Shown here piece by piece: positions 1 through 8,728 of a stretch of DNA of 36,229 bases (positions are counted from its first letter, which is position 1; the number at the start of each line of letters is the position of its first letter). The position numbers and the translations under genes are program-made. The notes under the pieces are model-generated. The model was not told the origin of the DNA. It made no database searches and was given only the letters and a program-made list of their open reading frames with translations. The stretch comes from CBFCZU01 sp965602635 (lineage in GTDB: Bacteria > Planctomycetota > Phycisphaerae > SM23-33): NCBI GenBank assembly GCA_965602635.1, contig CBFCZU010000009.1, positions 1 to 36,229 of the forward strand, given 5' to 3'.

Positions 1-2
1 GC

Positions 3-1364
3 TCAGCGCGCGCCGAGTTGCTCTTGTGCGGGGCGCGAGCTGGGCTCCGGCGGCGCCCGGCCGACGGAGAAGCCCACCATGTTGCCTGCCTGGTCCTTGC
101 AGCAGATGATCCCGCCGGCCAGGGCCACGTGCGGATAGCACGTCTTGGGGACGACCTTATCGACTCGGGCCAGCTCGCAGTACTTGCTTGCCGAGGGCGA
201 CGCGTCCACCAGCGCCAGCCGACCATTGCCGAACGCTAGCAGCTTGTCGTCACCGGCGGTCACCAGGCACGAGCCATGGCCGAAGCTGCCGCCGCGCCAA
301 AGCAGCTTTCCCGTGGCCAGGTCCAGGCAGTAGAGCTGCCTGTGAACCAGGTACACTCGCCCTTTGTGGATGACTGGGCTGCAGAGGAGGGCGTGGTATT
401 CGGATTGCCATTTCTTCACGGCCCGCCCGGATGAGACCTCGACCAGCTCGGTCCTCTTGCGACTGTAGCTCGAAGTCAGGATGACCTGCCCGCCCGCGGC
501 GGCCGGGGTGGCGAGGCTGCAGGCGTAGTCGGTCCGCCAGGGGTATTCGGCGAGCGTCTTGCCCTCGTGGCCCTTGTCCGCCCGCATGACCACCAGCCTG
601 GTCAGCGTGAGCGTCGCGAGAGAGGAGGTCCCCCCAACCGTCAGGGGGACCGGCCCGGCGGTGTGGCCGGCTGGGCCTTTGAGCGCCGAGACCCAGCGCC
701 GCCGACCAGTCGCCTTGTCGAAGGCCATCACGGTGCCTTGCCCGCTCCCGACCTCCACGATCACCACGTTGCCGCGGATCAGCGGCGAGCTGGTGAACCC
801 ATAGTCTCTCCTGCCCTTGCCGACGTCGGGGCGGCGGGCGACCTTGCATTCGTCGTAGAGATTCTTCGCCCAGACCGGCCGCCCGCTGGCCGCCGCGTCC
901 CAGCAGCGCAGGTTGCCGTCGATGCTCAGCGTGTAGAGGCGCTTGGTTGACCGGTCGTAGCTGGGTGTGGACGAGGGGCCGCCGTACTGCCTGGTGTCCC
1001 CTGCGCGGAAGCGCCCCTGGTAGCGGCAGCGGTAGCTCTGCTTCCACAGCGTCCTGCCGGTGCGGGCGTCGAGGCACTGGACGGTGTCGGTCCCGACGGG
1101 GTTGCCGCGGCCGGTGCCGGTCCAGCCCATCACGTAGATTCGCCCGGCCGCGATGACGGGCGAGGTGCAGCCGGCGCCGACGTTGCGGCCCCAGAGCTTC
1201 TTTGGCGGCCAGCCCGCCGGCCGGCCTGAGCTTTCAGGCGTCACGCCGTTGTGGTCGGGCCCGCGCCACTGGGGCCAGTCGGCCCCTCCGGCGGGCGTCG
1301 CCGCCGGGGAGATGATCCCCCCGAACAGTGCCGCCGCGGTCGCCAGGGCCGCTGTCGCATGCAT
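3..1364 (-). CDS. Secreted PQQ-like beta-propeller repeat protein
   Basis: 453-residue protein of the PQQ-like/BamB-type beta-propeller superfamily. An N-terminal hydrophobic Ala-rich segment (about residues 1-25) looks like a signal peptide. It is followed by WPQWRGPDHNGV, a common opening of planctomycete PQQ-like proteins. Blade-closing Gly-x-x-x-Trp motifs recur (GRTLWKQ, GRPVWAKN, GRRRWVSA, GKLLWRGG). The start is supported by AGAGGA about 8 nt upstream of the ATG, and the stop lies just inside the window edge, so the gene is complete. It is the last gene of a minus-strand run, 39 nt after the M28 peptidase gene. These propellers are often scaffolding or binding proteins; no dehydrogenase heme or PQQ-enzyme signature was seen, so enzymatic activity is not claimed. 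The family is clear, the role unknown. Confidence 0.85.
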   Translation of the reverse strand: MHATAALATAAALFGGIISPAATPAGGADWPQWRGPDHNGVTPESSGRPAGWPPKKLWGRNVGAGCTSPVIAAGRIYVMGWTGTGRGNPVGTDTVQCLDARTGRTLWKQSYRCRYQGRFRAGDTRQYGGPSSTPSYDRSTKRLYTLSIDGNLRCWDAAASGRPVWAKNLYDECKVARRPDVGKGRRDYGFTSSPLIRGNVVIVEVGSGQGTVMAFDKATGRRRWVSALKGPAGHTAGPVPLTVGGTSSLATLTLTRLVVMRADKGHEGKTLAEYPWRTDYACSLATPAAAGGQVILTSSYSRKRTELVEVSSGRAVKKWQSEYHALLCSPVIHKGRVYLVHRQLYCLDLATGKLLWRGGSFGHGSCLVTAGDDKLLAFGNGRLALVDASPSASKYCELARVDKVVPKTCYPHVALAGGIICCKDQAGNMVGFSVGRAPPEPSSRPAQEQLGAR

Positions 1365-1403
1365 CCAAATGTCCTCTCGGCGGATCTGCCCCGCCGCCGG
1401 CGC

Positions 1404-3224
1404 TCAGCGCCTGGCGTAGTTCCGCGTGTTGTCCTCGACCATCAGGCCGGCTTCGAGGCACTTGGCGAAGAAGGGCCCAAGCTTCTGTTCGGGCTTGCCG
1501 CCTGTCTCGGCCCGGGCGAGCCTCTCGACCGCGGGCAGGGGGCGATGGCCGTCGTTCCAGTACAGCCCGGCCGTCTGCCACCCGGACCAGCGGCTGTGAC
1601 TGCCGCGGCGGTCGAGCGGGAGTGTCTCGAGCGTGGCCGTGCCCCAGGTGGTGCGGAAGTAGCGCGGCCCCTTGGCCGGCAGGTCGCTCAGCGGATCGGC
1701 GTCGGGCAGGGCGTACTTCGCGGCGGCCGGTTCGTAAACCGACTGGCTCACGCCCCAGCGGCCCATGTCGCGAAGCATGCGCCCCGCCACCCACCGGCTC
1801 AGACACGCCGCGTCGTCGTCGCCGGCGCGAATGATGTTCTCGTCGATCCACTCCGTCGCTGGTGCGAGGATCTCCCGGGCCAGCTCATCGTCCATGTCCG
1901 CCATCGAGTACGCCCACGCGGCCGTCATCAGCGTGTTGTAGTGAAGCGAATCGTCGCTGCACACGTCGGGCGTGTCGGAACTGGAGTGGTAGCCCAGCGA
2001 GGTCTTGCCCTTGCCCAGCCACATGGTCGGGATGCCGCAGTTGGGGTCGGAGATCATGTCGTCGGCGCTGGGCACGAAGTGCCTGTGGCGGATGTGCCAT
2101 GCGTCGCCGGCCCTGGCGCGCAGGGCCGAGCATATCAGCCCGCCCAAGGCCCAGCCGATGGTCGGGTTGGACAGCGGGCCGTGATGCAGCACGTACGGAT
2201 GCTCGGGCAGGGCGGGGTCGCCGCCGGCGTCAACGTTCAGCCCGGCCATCGCGCGCCGGCGGAGGTCGTCGTGGCGCGTGGCGAACGACACCATGCCGAT
2301 GCACTCCTCCGTGGTGATCATCCGGATGCTGTATCGCGGGCGGGCGAGCTTGCCGGCGACGATCAGCTCCTTCAGCAGCCGAAGCGACTCGATGAGGATC
2401 GTCACGCCGCTGGTATTGTCGTGCCCGCCCTGCTCGCAGGCGTGGCCGTAGATCCATATCTCCCGCGACGGGTCGGTCCCCTCCAGCACGGCGGTGACGT
2501 TCTGGCCCTGACCCTCGTACAGCCGGGACTGGCAGAAGCCCGCCAGCTTGAGCTTCGGGTCATCCGCCAGCCGCTGCCGCAGCCGCTTTCCCGCCGCCGG
2601 CGAAAGGCAGAAGCCGGCCATCACCTTGTCGTCGGCGTGGAAGTACCACCCGTCCGGGCCGTCGGACCAGTTGTTGCACCACTTGGTGGTGTCCTCTGTG
2701 TATCCCCGACCCTCGCCAAGGAAGTCGCTGACGACGGCAAGGGGCTCGGCGCCGGCGGCCACGAGGAGGCGCTTCATCTCGTGCGCGGGCCTGGCCGTAA
2801 GCACGAACTTGCGCGCCACGGCGCGGGGCTTGATCGTCTTGAACTTGTCGCCGTCCACGACGGCGCCGATGGCGGGCTCCTCGGGCGTCGCCAGCGGCCC
2901 GCTCCAGTACACCACGGCCGCCTGAACCTTTTCCCGGTCGGCCAGCACTTCCCCGCTCTCGGCCAGCGCCAGCCGCGCCGACGGGCAGTCCCACGCCATG
3001 TGCATGATCCAGTCCTGGTAGCGCGTCTTGCCGTCGCAGGGGTAGGGCGCGAGGCGGACGTTCGCCAGCGCGGCCTGGGCCAGCACGTCCCGGGCCATCT
3101 CGGCCGACGCCCGCTGGTGGGGCGTGTCGAACCACTTCTCCTGCTCCCACATGGCCTGCAGCAAGTCACGATGACGGCGAACGTCGTAGCCTACCTCAAG
3201 CGTCTCCAGCAACGATTCGATCAT
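1404..3224 (-). CDS. M28-type zinc aminopeptidase
   Basis: 606-residue protein whose C-terminal half (about residues 235-440) has the metal-site pattern of M28 peptidases, which are di-zinc aminopeptidases. Candidate ligands read by eye are His261 in YGHACEQGGHDNTSG, the bridging Asp269 in the same block, the catalytic and ligand pair Glu306-Glu307 in TTEECIG, Asp332 in NVDAGGD, and His413 in GYHSSSDTPD. The N-terminal 230 residues hold a PA-like insert region of less certain nature. No signal peptide is visible, so a cytoplasmic location is inferred. The start has a strong GGAGG about 6-7 nt upstream. It lies 31 nt downstream of the GH38 gene, so the two are probably cotranscribed and could act together on glycopeptides. 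It may belong to a DUF4910-like branch; substrate unknown. Confidence 0.85.
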   Translation of the reverse strand: MIESLLETLEVGYDVRRHRDLLQAMWEQEKWFDTPHQRASAEMARDVLAQAALANVRLAPYPCDGKTRYQDWIMHMAWDCPSARLALAESGEVLADREKVQAAVVYWSGPLATPEEPAIGAVVDGDKFKTIKPRAVARKFVLTARPAHEMKRLLVAAGAEPLAVVSDFLGEGRGYTEDTTKWCNNWSDGPDGWYFHADDKVMAGFCLSPAAGKRLRQRLADDPKLKLAGFCQSRLYEGQGQNVTAVLEGTDPSREIWIYGHACEQGGHDNTSGVTILIESLRLLKELIVAGKLARPRYSIRMITTEECIGMVSFATRHDDLRRRAMAGLNVDAGGDPALPEHPYVLHHGPLSNPTIGWALGGLICSALRARAGDAWHIRHRHFVPSADDMISDPNCGIPTMWLGKGKTSLGYHSSSDTPDVCSDDSLHYNTLMTAAWAYSMADMDDELAREILAPATEWIDENIIRAGDDDAACLSRWVAGRMLRDMGRWGVSQSVYEPAAAKYALPDADPLSDLPAKGPRYFRTTWGTATLETLPLDRRGSHSRWSGWQTAGLYWNDGHRPLPAVERLARAETGGKPEQKLGPFFAKCLEAGLMVEDNTRNYARR

Positions 3225-3255
3225 CTGGTGCCTCCTGCCTGGTGTTCGGCACGGG

Positions 3256-6042
3256 CTAGTCGCTACTGATCCTCAGCGTCACGATCTTCTTGGGTGGAAC
3301 CGTCAAGCGGATGGTCTTGTCCCGGGGCGAGTACGTCGGCTCGAGCCCGTCGCCCGCGGGCGTGGTCTCGTCGGCAAGCACGGCCTCGACCGCCCCGACA
3401 GGCCAGTCCACCATCATCGACACGTCGATCGCCCGCCCCTCGGGGTTCACCACGCGGGCGATTACGGCCTTGGCATCCTCGCTGCGCTTCAGCGCCGCCA
3501 GCAGGACGTTGGGCGGGCCCAGACGCAGGAAGGAGTGCTCGCGCCCGAGGGCGTCGGTCGGCGGCGCGGTGCACCTGCCGGCCTGGGCCGCCAGGGGCGC
3601 AAGCAGGTACCGGCTGGTCTCGGCCACCACGTCGGCGTCGCTCCAGAACCCCCCGTGCGGGTACAGCGAGTAGTGCAGCTCGGTCTGGCCGAGCAGTTGC
3701 GAATCAACCTGGTCGGTGTACTCGGCGATCCGGGCGAGGTTGCGCATCTGGTGTGCCCGCAGCAGCGTCAGGGCGATGGCCCGGTCGGGTCGGTCGATGA
3801 CCTCGTACTGGATCAGCCCCTTGTGCATCAGTGCCAGGCCCGCCTGGCCGTCGCTGACGTCCACGAAGCTGATGCTGGGCTGCCGCCCGGTCATCGGCTC
3901 GCGCCAGGTGGAGGTGTCCGGCACGTGGATGTCGCGCTCGACCACGTCGTGGGCGGTCCAGGCGCAGGACTTCTCGGCCCCGGCCAGGCCGGTCGGGAAG
4001 ATCGCCCGCAGGCAGTGGTCGCGGGCGCTGTTCGCGACGGTGGTGGTCACGTCCACCCGCGGGCAGCCCCTGCGCAGCGTGTACACGCTGGTGATGACGT
4101 TATCGACGTACTGGCTGCTGCGTTTCTCGCCGTCCGACCGGGCCGGCAGGGCCAGCACGATCTTCGTGCGGATCGACGCCGACAGCGGGCCGTCCTCGAC
4201 GATCTCCACCTCCGCCGGGCAGCCCAGCGAAAGGACGACCTGCTCGACCTGGCTGTTGGCGCCGGTCCAGGGGTCGCCGATCTCCGAAGTGTCCTCGAAG
4301 TGGTTGAGCTGGCTGAACACCCGGCCGGTGGGCTTGTGCAGCAGGTCGATCGTGCCGTTGGGATTGGCCGAGACGCGGAGCAGCTCGTTCTCGATCGCGG
4401 CCGCGGCGGGGGCCATCGAGCCGTGCCGCCGCTGGTGCCCGGTGCCGCACTCCACGCGGTAGCAGCGGTAGCCCATGGCGGGAATTCCCTTCGCCGCCAG
4501 GTACAGCGTGTGCCGCCGCACCGGCAGCCGCAGGGGCAGTTCGCTGGGCCGCTGGAACGTGGCCTTGTCCTCCACGGCCGAGACCTCCTGGAACGCCACC
4601 TCGCGACCGGACGGGTCGAGAATGCGGTACGAGGTGATGCCCCAGTCGAGCGGGAAATCGACCGTCGCCCGGGTCACCTCGTCGCGGTCGGCCGAGGTCG
4701 GGTTGAACACCACCAGGAAGATGTCGCGCTCGCCGCCCGAGGAGGTGTCGATCCGCCGGACGACCTGCTCGATGGCCCTGCGGCGGACGCTGCCGGCGAT
4801 GGTCTGGATCTTCTCGTTCCGCACCGCCGTCTCGTGGTTGATCCAGTCCATGCTGCCGCCGTTGAGCGAGTCGTGCGCCTGATTGGCCAGGAGCAGCTTC
4901 CAGGCTCGATCGAGGTAGAAGGCGGGGTACTCGGCCCCGAACGACCAGGCGACGGCGGCCCAGGGCTCGGCCCAGCCGAGCAGCTCGATCTCGCTGCGGC
5001 GGTGGGCCTGGCGAATGTCCGGGCGGTTGCCGAGAACGTCCGTCAGTAGGTCGGTCCACACGCCCTCGTGCAGCGTGTGCCGCATCTCCCCGCGCAGCAC
5101 GTCGAGCTGGAGCTTGCTGCTCTCGATGTGCCGGCGGACCAGCGAGACGTATTCGGGAAGCGAGGAGTGGACCAGCGCGTCCTTGCCGAAGGCCTTCTGG
5201 GCCTGCTCGACGATCCTGATCTCCGCCTCGTGCGGCTCGACGCTGTCGTCGCACTGCATCGCCAAGGCGTAGGGCGTCTGCGTGCCGCGGATCTCCTCGC
5301 TGTCGAGCTTTAGGAGGCTCTCGGCGACGTTTTCGGGGCGGAATCCCCCGGCCGCCTCCAGGACGTAGTAGCATGTGGTGGACCGCCCGTCGCACAGCCG
5401 CACCGGCAGCCCGCCGTCCTCCCAGTGGTGGGTCATCTGCGAGTTGTCGCGGTCGTGCACCACCGGGCGATACACGAAGTAGAAGAAGTTCGCCCGGGCG
5501 TAGTCGCCCAGCCGGAAGCCCAGCACCCGCGAGCCGTCGGGGCCTTCCCACCAGTACTCGGCGTTGGGGCAGACCTTCCGGCTGATGCCGCGGTAGAACA
5601 TGGCGCTGTCCAGGCCGAAGTTACGCAGTATCTGCGGCATCTGAGACGGCTGGCCGTAACCGGCGGGAGTGTAGCCCACGTCCATCCGCGGGCCGAACTG
5701 GGAGCACACCTTCGCACCCATGAGGAAGTTGCGGATCAGCGACTCGCCGCCCACCATGCTCACCGCCGGGAGGGTGTACCAAGGCCCGATGAGGATTCGC
5801 CCCTCCCGGATGCGGTCGATGAGCCGCTGGCGGCTGTCCGGGCGGGCCTGGAGATAGTCCTCGAGCAGGATGCTCTGGCCGTCGAGATGGTAGTGCTTGT
5901 AGCGATCCTCGCGGTCGAGAAGGTCGAGCAGCCCGTCCATCATCTCCGCGAGCAACATGCGGGTCTCTTCGAACGGGAACCGCCACTCCCGGTCCCAGTG
6001 CGTCAGTGAGATCAGGTGGATCTTGTGCTTCAGCTCTGCCAT
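3256..6042 (-). CDS. GH38 alpha-mannosidase homologue lacking the nucleophile Asp
   Basis: 928-residue protein with GH38 architecture: an N-terminal catalytic deacetylase-like barrel (about 1-300), a helical bundle (about 300-430) and large C-terminal beta-sandwich domains. HWDREW at 15-20 supplies the first His/Asp zinc ligands. GPWY lies at 86-89, CDDS at 264-267 fits the acid/base region, and AHDSLNGGS with His390 fits the last zinc-ligand motif. The block that normally reads Pro-Asp-x-Phe-Gly-His before QMPQIL reads here TPAGYGQPSQMPQIL, so the Asp that is both nucleophile and zinc ligand is Ala127 (codon 5662-5664, GCC) and the His is Gln. The rest of the gene looks intact, with no frameshift. 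No signal peptide, so probably cytoplasmic. GAGG precedes the ATG, and a promoter candidate lies 43-70 nt upstream. It may be a non-hydrolytic homologue or an unusual subgroup. Confidence 0.88.
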   Translation of the reverse strand: MAELKHKIHLISLTHWDREWRFPFEETRMLLAEMMDGLLDLLDREDRYKHYHLDGQSILLEDYLQARPDSRQRLIDRIREGRILIGPWYTLPAVSMVGGESLIRNFLMGAKVCSQFGPRMDVGYTPAGYGQPSQMPQILRNFGLDSAMFYRGISRKVCPNAEYWWEGPDGSRVLGFRLGDYARANFFYFVYRPVVHDRDNSQMTHHWEDGGLPVRLCDGRSTTCYYVLEAAGGFRPENVAESLLKLDSEEIRGTQTPYALAMQCDDSVEPHEAEIRIVEQAQKAFGKDALVHSSLPEYVSLVRRHIESSKLQLDVLRGEMRHTLHEGVWTDLLTDVLGNRPDIRQAHRRSEIELLGWAEPWAAVAWSFGAEYPAFYLDRAWKLLLANQAHDSLNGGSMDWINHETAVRNEKIQTIAGSVRRRAIEQVVRRIDTSSGGERDIFLVVFNPTSADRDEVTRATVDFPLDWGITSYRILDPSGREVAFQEVSAVEDKATFQRPSELPLRLPVRRHTLYLAAKGIPAMGYRCYRVECGTGHQRRHGSMAPAAAAIENELLRVSANPNGTIDLLHKPTGRVFSQLNHFEDTSEIGDPWTGANSQVEQVVLSLGCPAEVEIVEDGPLSASIRTKIVLALPARSDGEKRSSQYVDNVITSVYTLRRGCPRVDVTTTVANSARDHCLRAIFPTGLAGAEKSCAWTAHDVVERDIHVPDTSTWREPMTGRQPSISFVDVSDGQAGLALMHKGLIQYEVIDRPDRAIALTLLRAHQMRNLARIAEYTDQVDSQLLGQTELHYSLYPHGGFWSDADVVAETSRYLLAPLAAQAGRCTAPPTDALGREHSFLRLGPPNVLLAALKRSEDAKAVIARVVNPEGRAIDVSMMVDWPVGAVEAVLADETTPAGDGLEPTYSPRDKTIRLTVPPKKIVTLRISSD

Positions 6043-6084
6043 GGGTGCCTCGCCTTCGCCGTTGCGAAATGCCTTGGACCGGTC

Positions 6085-6112
6085 ATTCTGCCAAGGCGGC
6101 GCCGATTTTCAA
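6085..6112 (-). promoter_or_regulatory. Candidate sigma70-like promoter for the GH38 gene
   Basis: On the minus strand, TTGAAA (6107-6112) is separated by 16 nt from CAGAAT (6085-6090). This matches the housekeeping consensus at 5/6 and 4/6 positions in an otherwise GC-rich gap. Transcription would start near 6078, giving a leader of about 36 nt before the GH38 ATG. It would drive GH38, M28 and the PQQ-like gene. Read by eye, with no experimental support. Confidence 0.35.
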
Positions 6113-6161
6113 CCAAAACCGGCGGCGGGCGCGCGGTCGGGTGCCCCCGCCGGGTTAAGGC

Positions 6162-7718
6162 CTATTCCGCCGGCCAGGTGAACTTGATGTCGTCGAGGTA
6201 GATGTTAAGCTCCCCGTCGCCGTAGGGCGCCCCGTTCGGCCGGGTGGCGAACAGCGTGATCATGTCGATCCACCCGCCGGCCAGGTCGGACAGGTCCACC
6301 TCGCGGCGGTACCAGCCCTCGTTCGCCTTGCCCTTCAGCGATGGGCTGTGATACTGGCCCACGTTCTCCATGAGGATGCCGTCTGCGTCCTTAAGCCTCG
6401 GCCTCTTCCGCCCGGCGGGCATGACGATCCGCAACTGGATCGCCAGGTTGTCGTAAACCGAATCCTTGCAGCGGACGTCGTAGGAGAACTTCATGCCCTT
6501 GACGATGGGGATCACGTCCCAGGTGGAAAGGAACCTGTACAGATGGGTGAATGAATTTCTCCCGCGCTTCCCGAGCTTCCGGTTGACCTTCATCATCGTC
6601 TTGCCGCGGGTGGGCTCGACACCGTCCTCGGCCCCGACCAGGCTGACGTGCTTCTTGAGGGAGCAGGTCCTGCCTGCCGGCTCGAGCCTCTCCTCGGCTA
6701 TGCGGTACACGACCTGGCCCTTCTCGACGGCCCTCCGGCTGGCCAGCTCCGCACCGAGGTCGTAGGGCTTCTTGGGGTTGGCGGTGATCTTCCCCTTGCG
6801 GTCCACCCGGCACAGCCGGGCGGTCTGGCCCTCGACTTGCACGACCAGGTTGCCCATGCTGACGTGGACGATGTTCAGCCCCCAGGCCTTGACGTGGTCG
6901 TCGTAGTGCAGGTGGCCGTGGAAAATCCACTTCACGTCGGGGAAGCGCTTCAGCAGCCCGATCAGCCGGCCGCGGGTCTTCAGCAGATAGTACGGCGTGT
7001 CGTAGTGAACCTGCTCGATCGGCTCGTGCAGGAAGATGAAGGTCAGCTTTCCCTTGTTGGCCGTCAGGTCCTTCTCCAGCCAGGCGAGCTCCTCGTCGGG
7101 CAGGACGCCCAGCTCGACCCGCCGGCGTCCCTTGGCGGTCCTGATGCAGTTGGCGTCGAGTGAGACGAAGTGGCACCCGCGGTAATCGTACGAATAGTAG
7201 AAGTGGCGGTCGTTGCCGTCGCCGGTCACGCCGGTGACGACCCCGGGATACAGGGCGTCCAGCCAGGCCTTCTTGCCGTCGCCGTCCAGCTCGTGGTTGC
7301 CCATGCTCATAAGAACCGGCGGGCAGCCTTTGACCGAGGCGATGGTCTGGGCGAACTTGTCCATCTGGCGGGTCTGTTTGCCGTCCTTGCCGTCGGGCCG
7401 GAGGCTCTTGCCCGTTCCCAGGTCGCCGACGGGCACGCCGAAGCTGGCCTTTGCGGCGACCCAGCCGCGGAGGCAGTTGGCCAGGATGCCGTCGCTCCAG
7501 TTGTACATGTAAATGTGCGGGTCGGCGATCACGCCGAAGCACCATGGCTGGTCGGCCTTGCCGGGGTGGGCGGCCAGGAGCTTCTCGAAGTGCAGCGTCA
7601 GCTCCAGCCTCGGGCCGCTCGCCGGCGCCGACGCCGCCCCGGGAGGCTTGCCCTCGCCGGCCCCGGCCGCGGCCATAGCGCACGCCAATACGAGACCACA
7701 GACCGCTCGCTTGCTCAT
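6162..7718 (-). CDS. Secreted calcineurin-like metallophosphoesterase
   Basis: 518-residue protein with a signal peptide (MSKRAVCGLVLACAMAAAGA) and a calcineurin-like phosphoesterase domain (about 55-300). The metal-site motifs appear in the family order: ADPH with Asp66/His68, GD at 98-99, GNHE with Asn141/His142, FLHEP with His231, and FHGHLH with His269/His271. A C-terminal domain (about 400-518) ends in a beta-rich segment resembling a carbohydrate-binding jelly roll. The frame stays open to 7850, but the ATG at 7718 is preferred: it begins the signal peptide, has GAGGG about 9 nt upstream, and avoids overlap with the upstream gene, whose stop is 34 nt away. Such exported enzymes hydrolyse phosphomonoesters or diesters. 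The substrate here is unknown; the neighbours hint at glycan or envelope catabolism. Confidence 0.86.
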   Translation of the reverse strand: MSKRAVCGLVLACAMAAAGAGEGKPPGAASAPASGPRLELTLHFEKLLAAHPGKADQPWCFGVIADPHIYMYNWSDGILANCLRGWVAAKASFGVPVGDLGTGKSLRPDGKDGKQTRQMDKFAQTIASVKGCPPVLMSMGNHELDGDGKKAWLDALYPGVVTGVTGDGNDRHFYYSYDYRGCHFVSLDANCIRTAKGRRRVELGVLPDEELAWLEKDLTANKGKLTFIFLHEPIEQVHYDTPYYLLKTRGRLIGLLKRFPDVKWIFHGHLHYDDHVKAWGLNIVHVSMGNLVVQVEGQTARLCRVDRKGKITANPKKPYDLGAELASRRAVEKGQVVYRIAEERLEPAGRTCSLKKHVSLVGAEDGVEPTRGKTMMKVNRKLGKRGRNSFTHLYRFLSTWDVIPIVKGMKFSYDVRCKDSVYDNLAIQLRIVMPAGRKRPRLKDADGILMENVGQYHSPSLKGKANEGWYRREVDLSDLAGGWIDMITLFATRPNGAPYGDGELNIYLDDIKFTWPAE

Positions 7719-7752
7719 AGGGGCATCCCTCTGGGCCGATTGCCCGGGCGGA

Positions 7753-8574
7753 TCAGGCGTTGGCCTTCTTCCATTCTTCCACGAGCTTGTGTGAGGCCGG
7801 GCATACCGAGCATCGCGGGTTGCTGCACAGCAGGGCGGCCGGGTCTGCACGCACCAGCTCGACCGCGACGTTCAGGCAGTCCATGGCGTCGAACTTCAGG
7901 GTGTCGGCCTCGCCCACCTTGCAGTGGTGGATCAGCCCCCGGCGCTCCAGCTCGTCCTGCACCGCGGTGAAGTTGGCCGAGTCGCCCGGGTTGTCCACCG
8001 GCGGCACGACGTGCTCCTTGCCCTCGTAGTCGATGAGCGTCAGCGGCTTCTCGTAGCCGCCGTAGGAGACCTTGCCCAGGTACGGGGTGCGGGCGATCGC
8101 CTCGCTGACGTGCACCAGGCTGCAAGTGGTCAGGTGGCAGCCGATCATGATGATGTCGGCGCCGGCCTCGGCCGCCTTGTGGAAGGGGCTGTTCACCCCC
8201 AGCCCGGAGGTCTTTTCGTGCCCGGCGAGGAATTCGTCCCGCCGCTTGCCCCACGCCGCGACAGAGTGGGTCGGGTGCATGCTGCGCTTGACGCCCTCGC
8301 TGCGCCGGAAGGCCTCGGTGATCAGCCCCACCCGGCTGGGGGTGCGCCTGATCTTGAAGATCCCGTCCGCCCTCGGGCTGGAGAAGACAGGCAACAGCAG
8401 CGTGCCTTCCTCGCTGACGACCGACTTGAGCATTCGGACCAGCGTCACCACGCTGCCCTCGACCCTCCCGATAGCCTGGGCCGAGGAATGCACGATCAGC
8501 GTCTGCCCGGCCCGGATGCCGCAGGAGGTCCGCAGGTCTTCGCAAAGCTCATCGAACGTCCACACCTTTTCCAT
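7753..8574 (-). CDS. AAC(3)-family N-acetyltransferase-like protein
   Basis: 273-residue member of the AAC(3)/YokD acetyltransferase fold, which acetylates amino groups from acetyl-CoA. Family motifs are LIVHSSAQAIGRV near the N-terminus, RSMHPTHSVAAWG mid-protein, and NSPFHKAAEAGADIIMIG followed by a conserved His in SLVHVSE. The frame extends to an ATG at 8595, but the ATG at 8574 is preferred because AGGA sits 8 nt before it and the protein then starts MEKVWTFDEL, the usual first helix. The C-terminus carries an unusual CX4CX2C (Cys250, Cys255, Cys258) that could bind a metal. The context (phosphoesterase, mannosidase homologue, peptidase) gives no reason to call it a resistance gene; an amino-sugar or other amine substrate is equally possible. 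Confidence 0.82.
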   Translation of the reverse strand: MEKVWTFDELCEDLRTSCGIRAGQTLIVHSSAQAIGRVEGSVVTLVRMLKSVVSEEGTLLLPVFSSPRADGIFKIRRTPSRVGLITEAFRRSEGVKRSMHPTHSVAAWGKRRDEFLAGHEKTSGLGVNSPFHKAAEAGADIIMIGCHLTTCSLVHVSEAIARTPYLGKVSYGGYEKPLTLIDYEGKEHVVPPVDNPGDSANFTAVQDELERRGLIHHCKVGEADTLKFDAMDCLNVAVELVRADPAALLCSNPRCSVCPASHKLVEEWKKANA

Positions 8575-8728
8575 TTCTGGAGTCCTCACCTTCATTGGGC
8601 CGTGTACCGGCGGTTCGCAAAGCGTCTATGAAACGCGCGCGGGGGGCGATTGTCCAGAGTTTATTGGAGTGGGCGACGGCCGCACCGAGGCGGGAGTGAA
8701 TGCTATCCGTCCATGCCGGCAAGGATGT

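Noticed and set aside
1251..3269. A 672-codon open frame on the plus strand opposite the M28 and PQQ-like genes
   Set aside because: It is antisense to well-supported genes, has low-complexity Arg/Gly/Ala/Val composition and no recognisable domain. GC-rich third positions make such shadow frames common here.
3535..5049. A 504-codon open frame opposite the GH38 gene, and similar long antisense frames at 13172-15412, 20465-22723 and 31684-34368
   Set aside because: All mirror real genes with clear motifs and signal peptides; none has a plausible ribosome-binding site plus domain content.
6162..7850. The longer start (7850) for the metallophosphoesterase
   Set aside because: The extra 44 residues overlap the upstream gene and precede a normal signal peptide, which would then be internal; ATG 7718 has a ribosome-binding site.
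7753..8574. The AAC(3)-like gene as an aminoglycoside resistance gene
   Set aside because: Fold-level similarity only; it sits in a catabolic-looking chromosomal gene run without mobile-element or resistance context.
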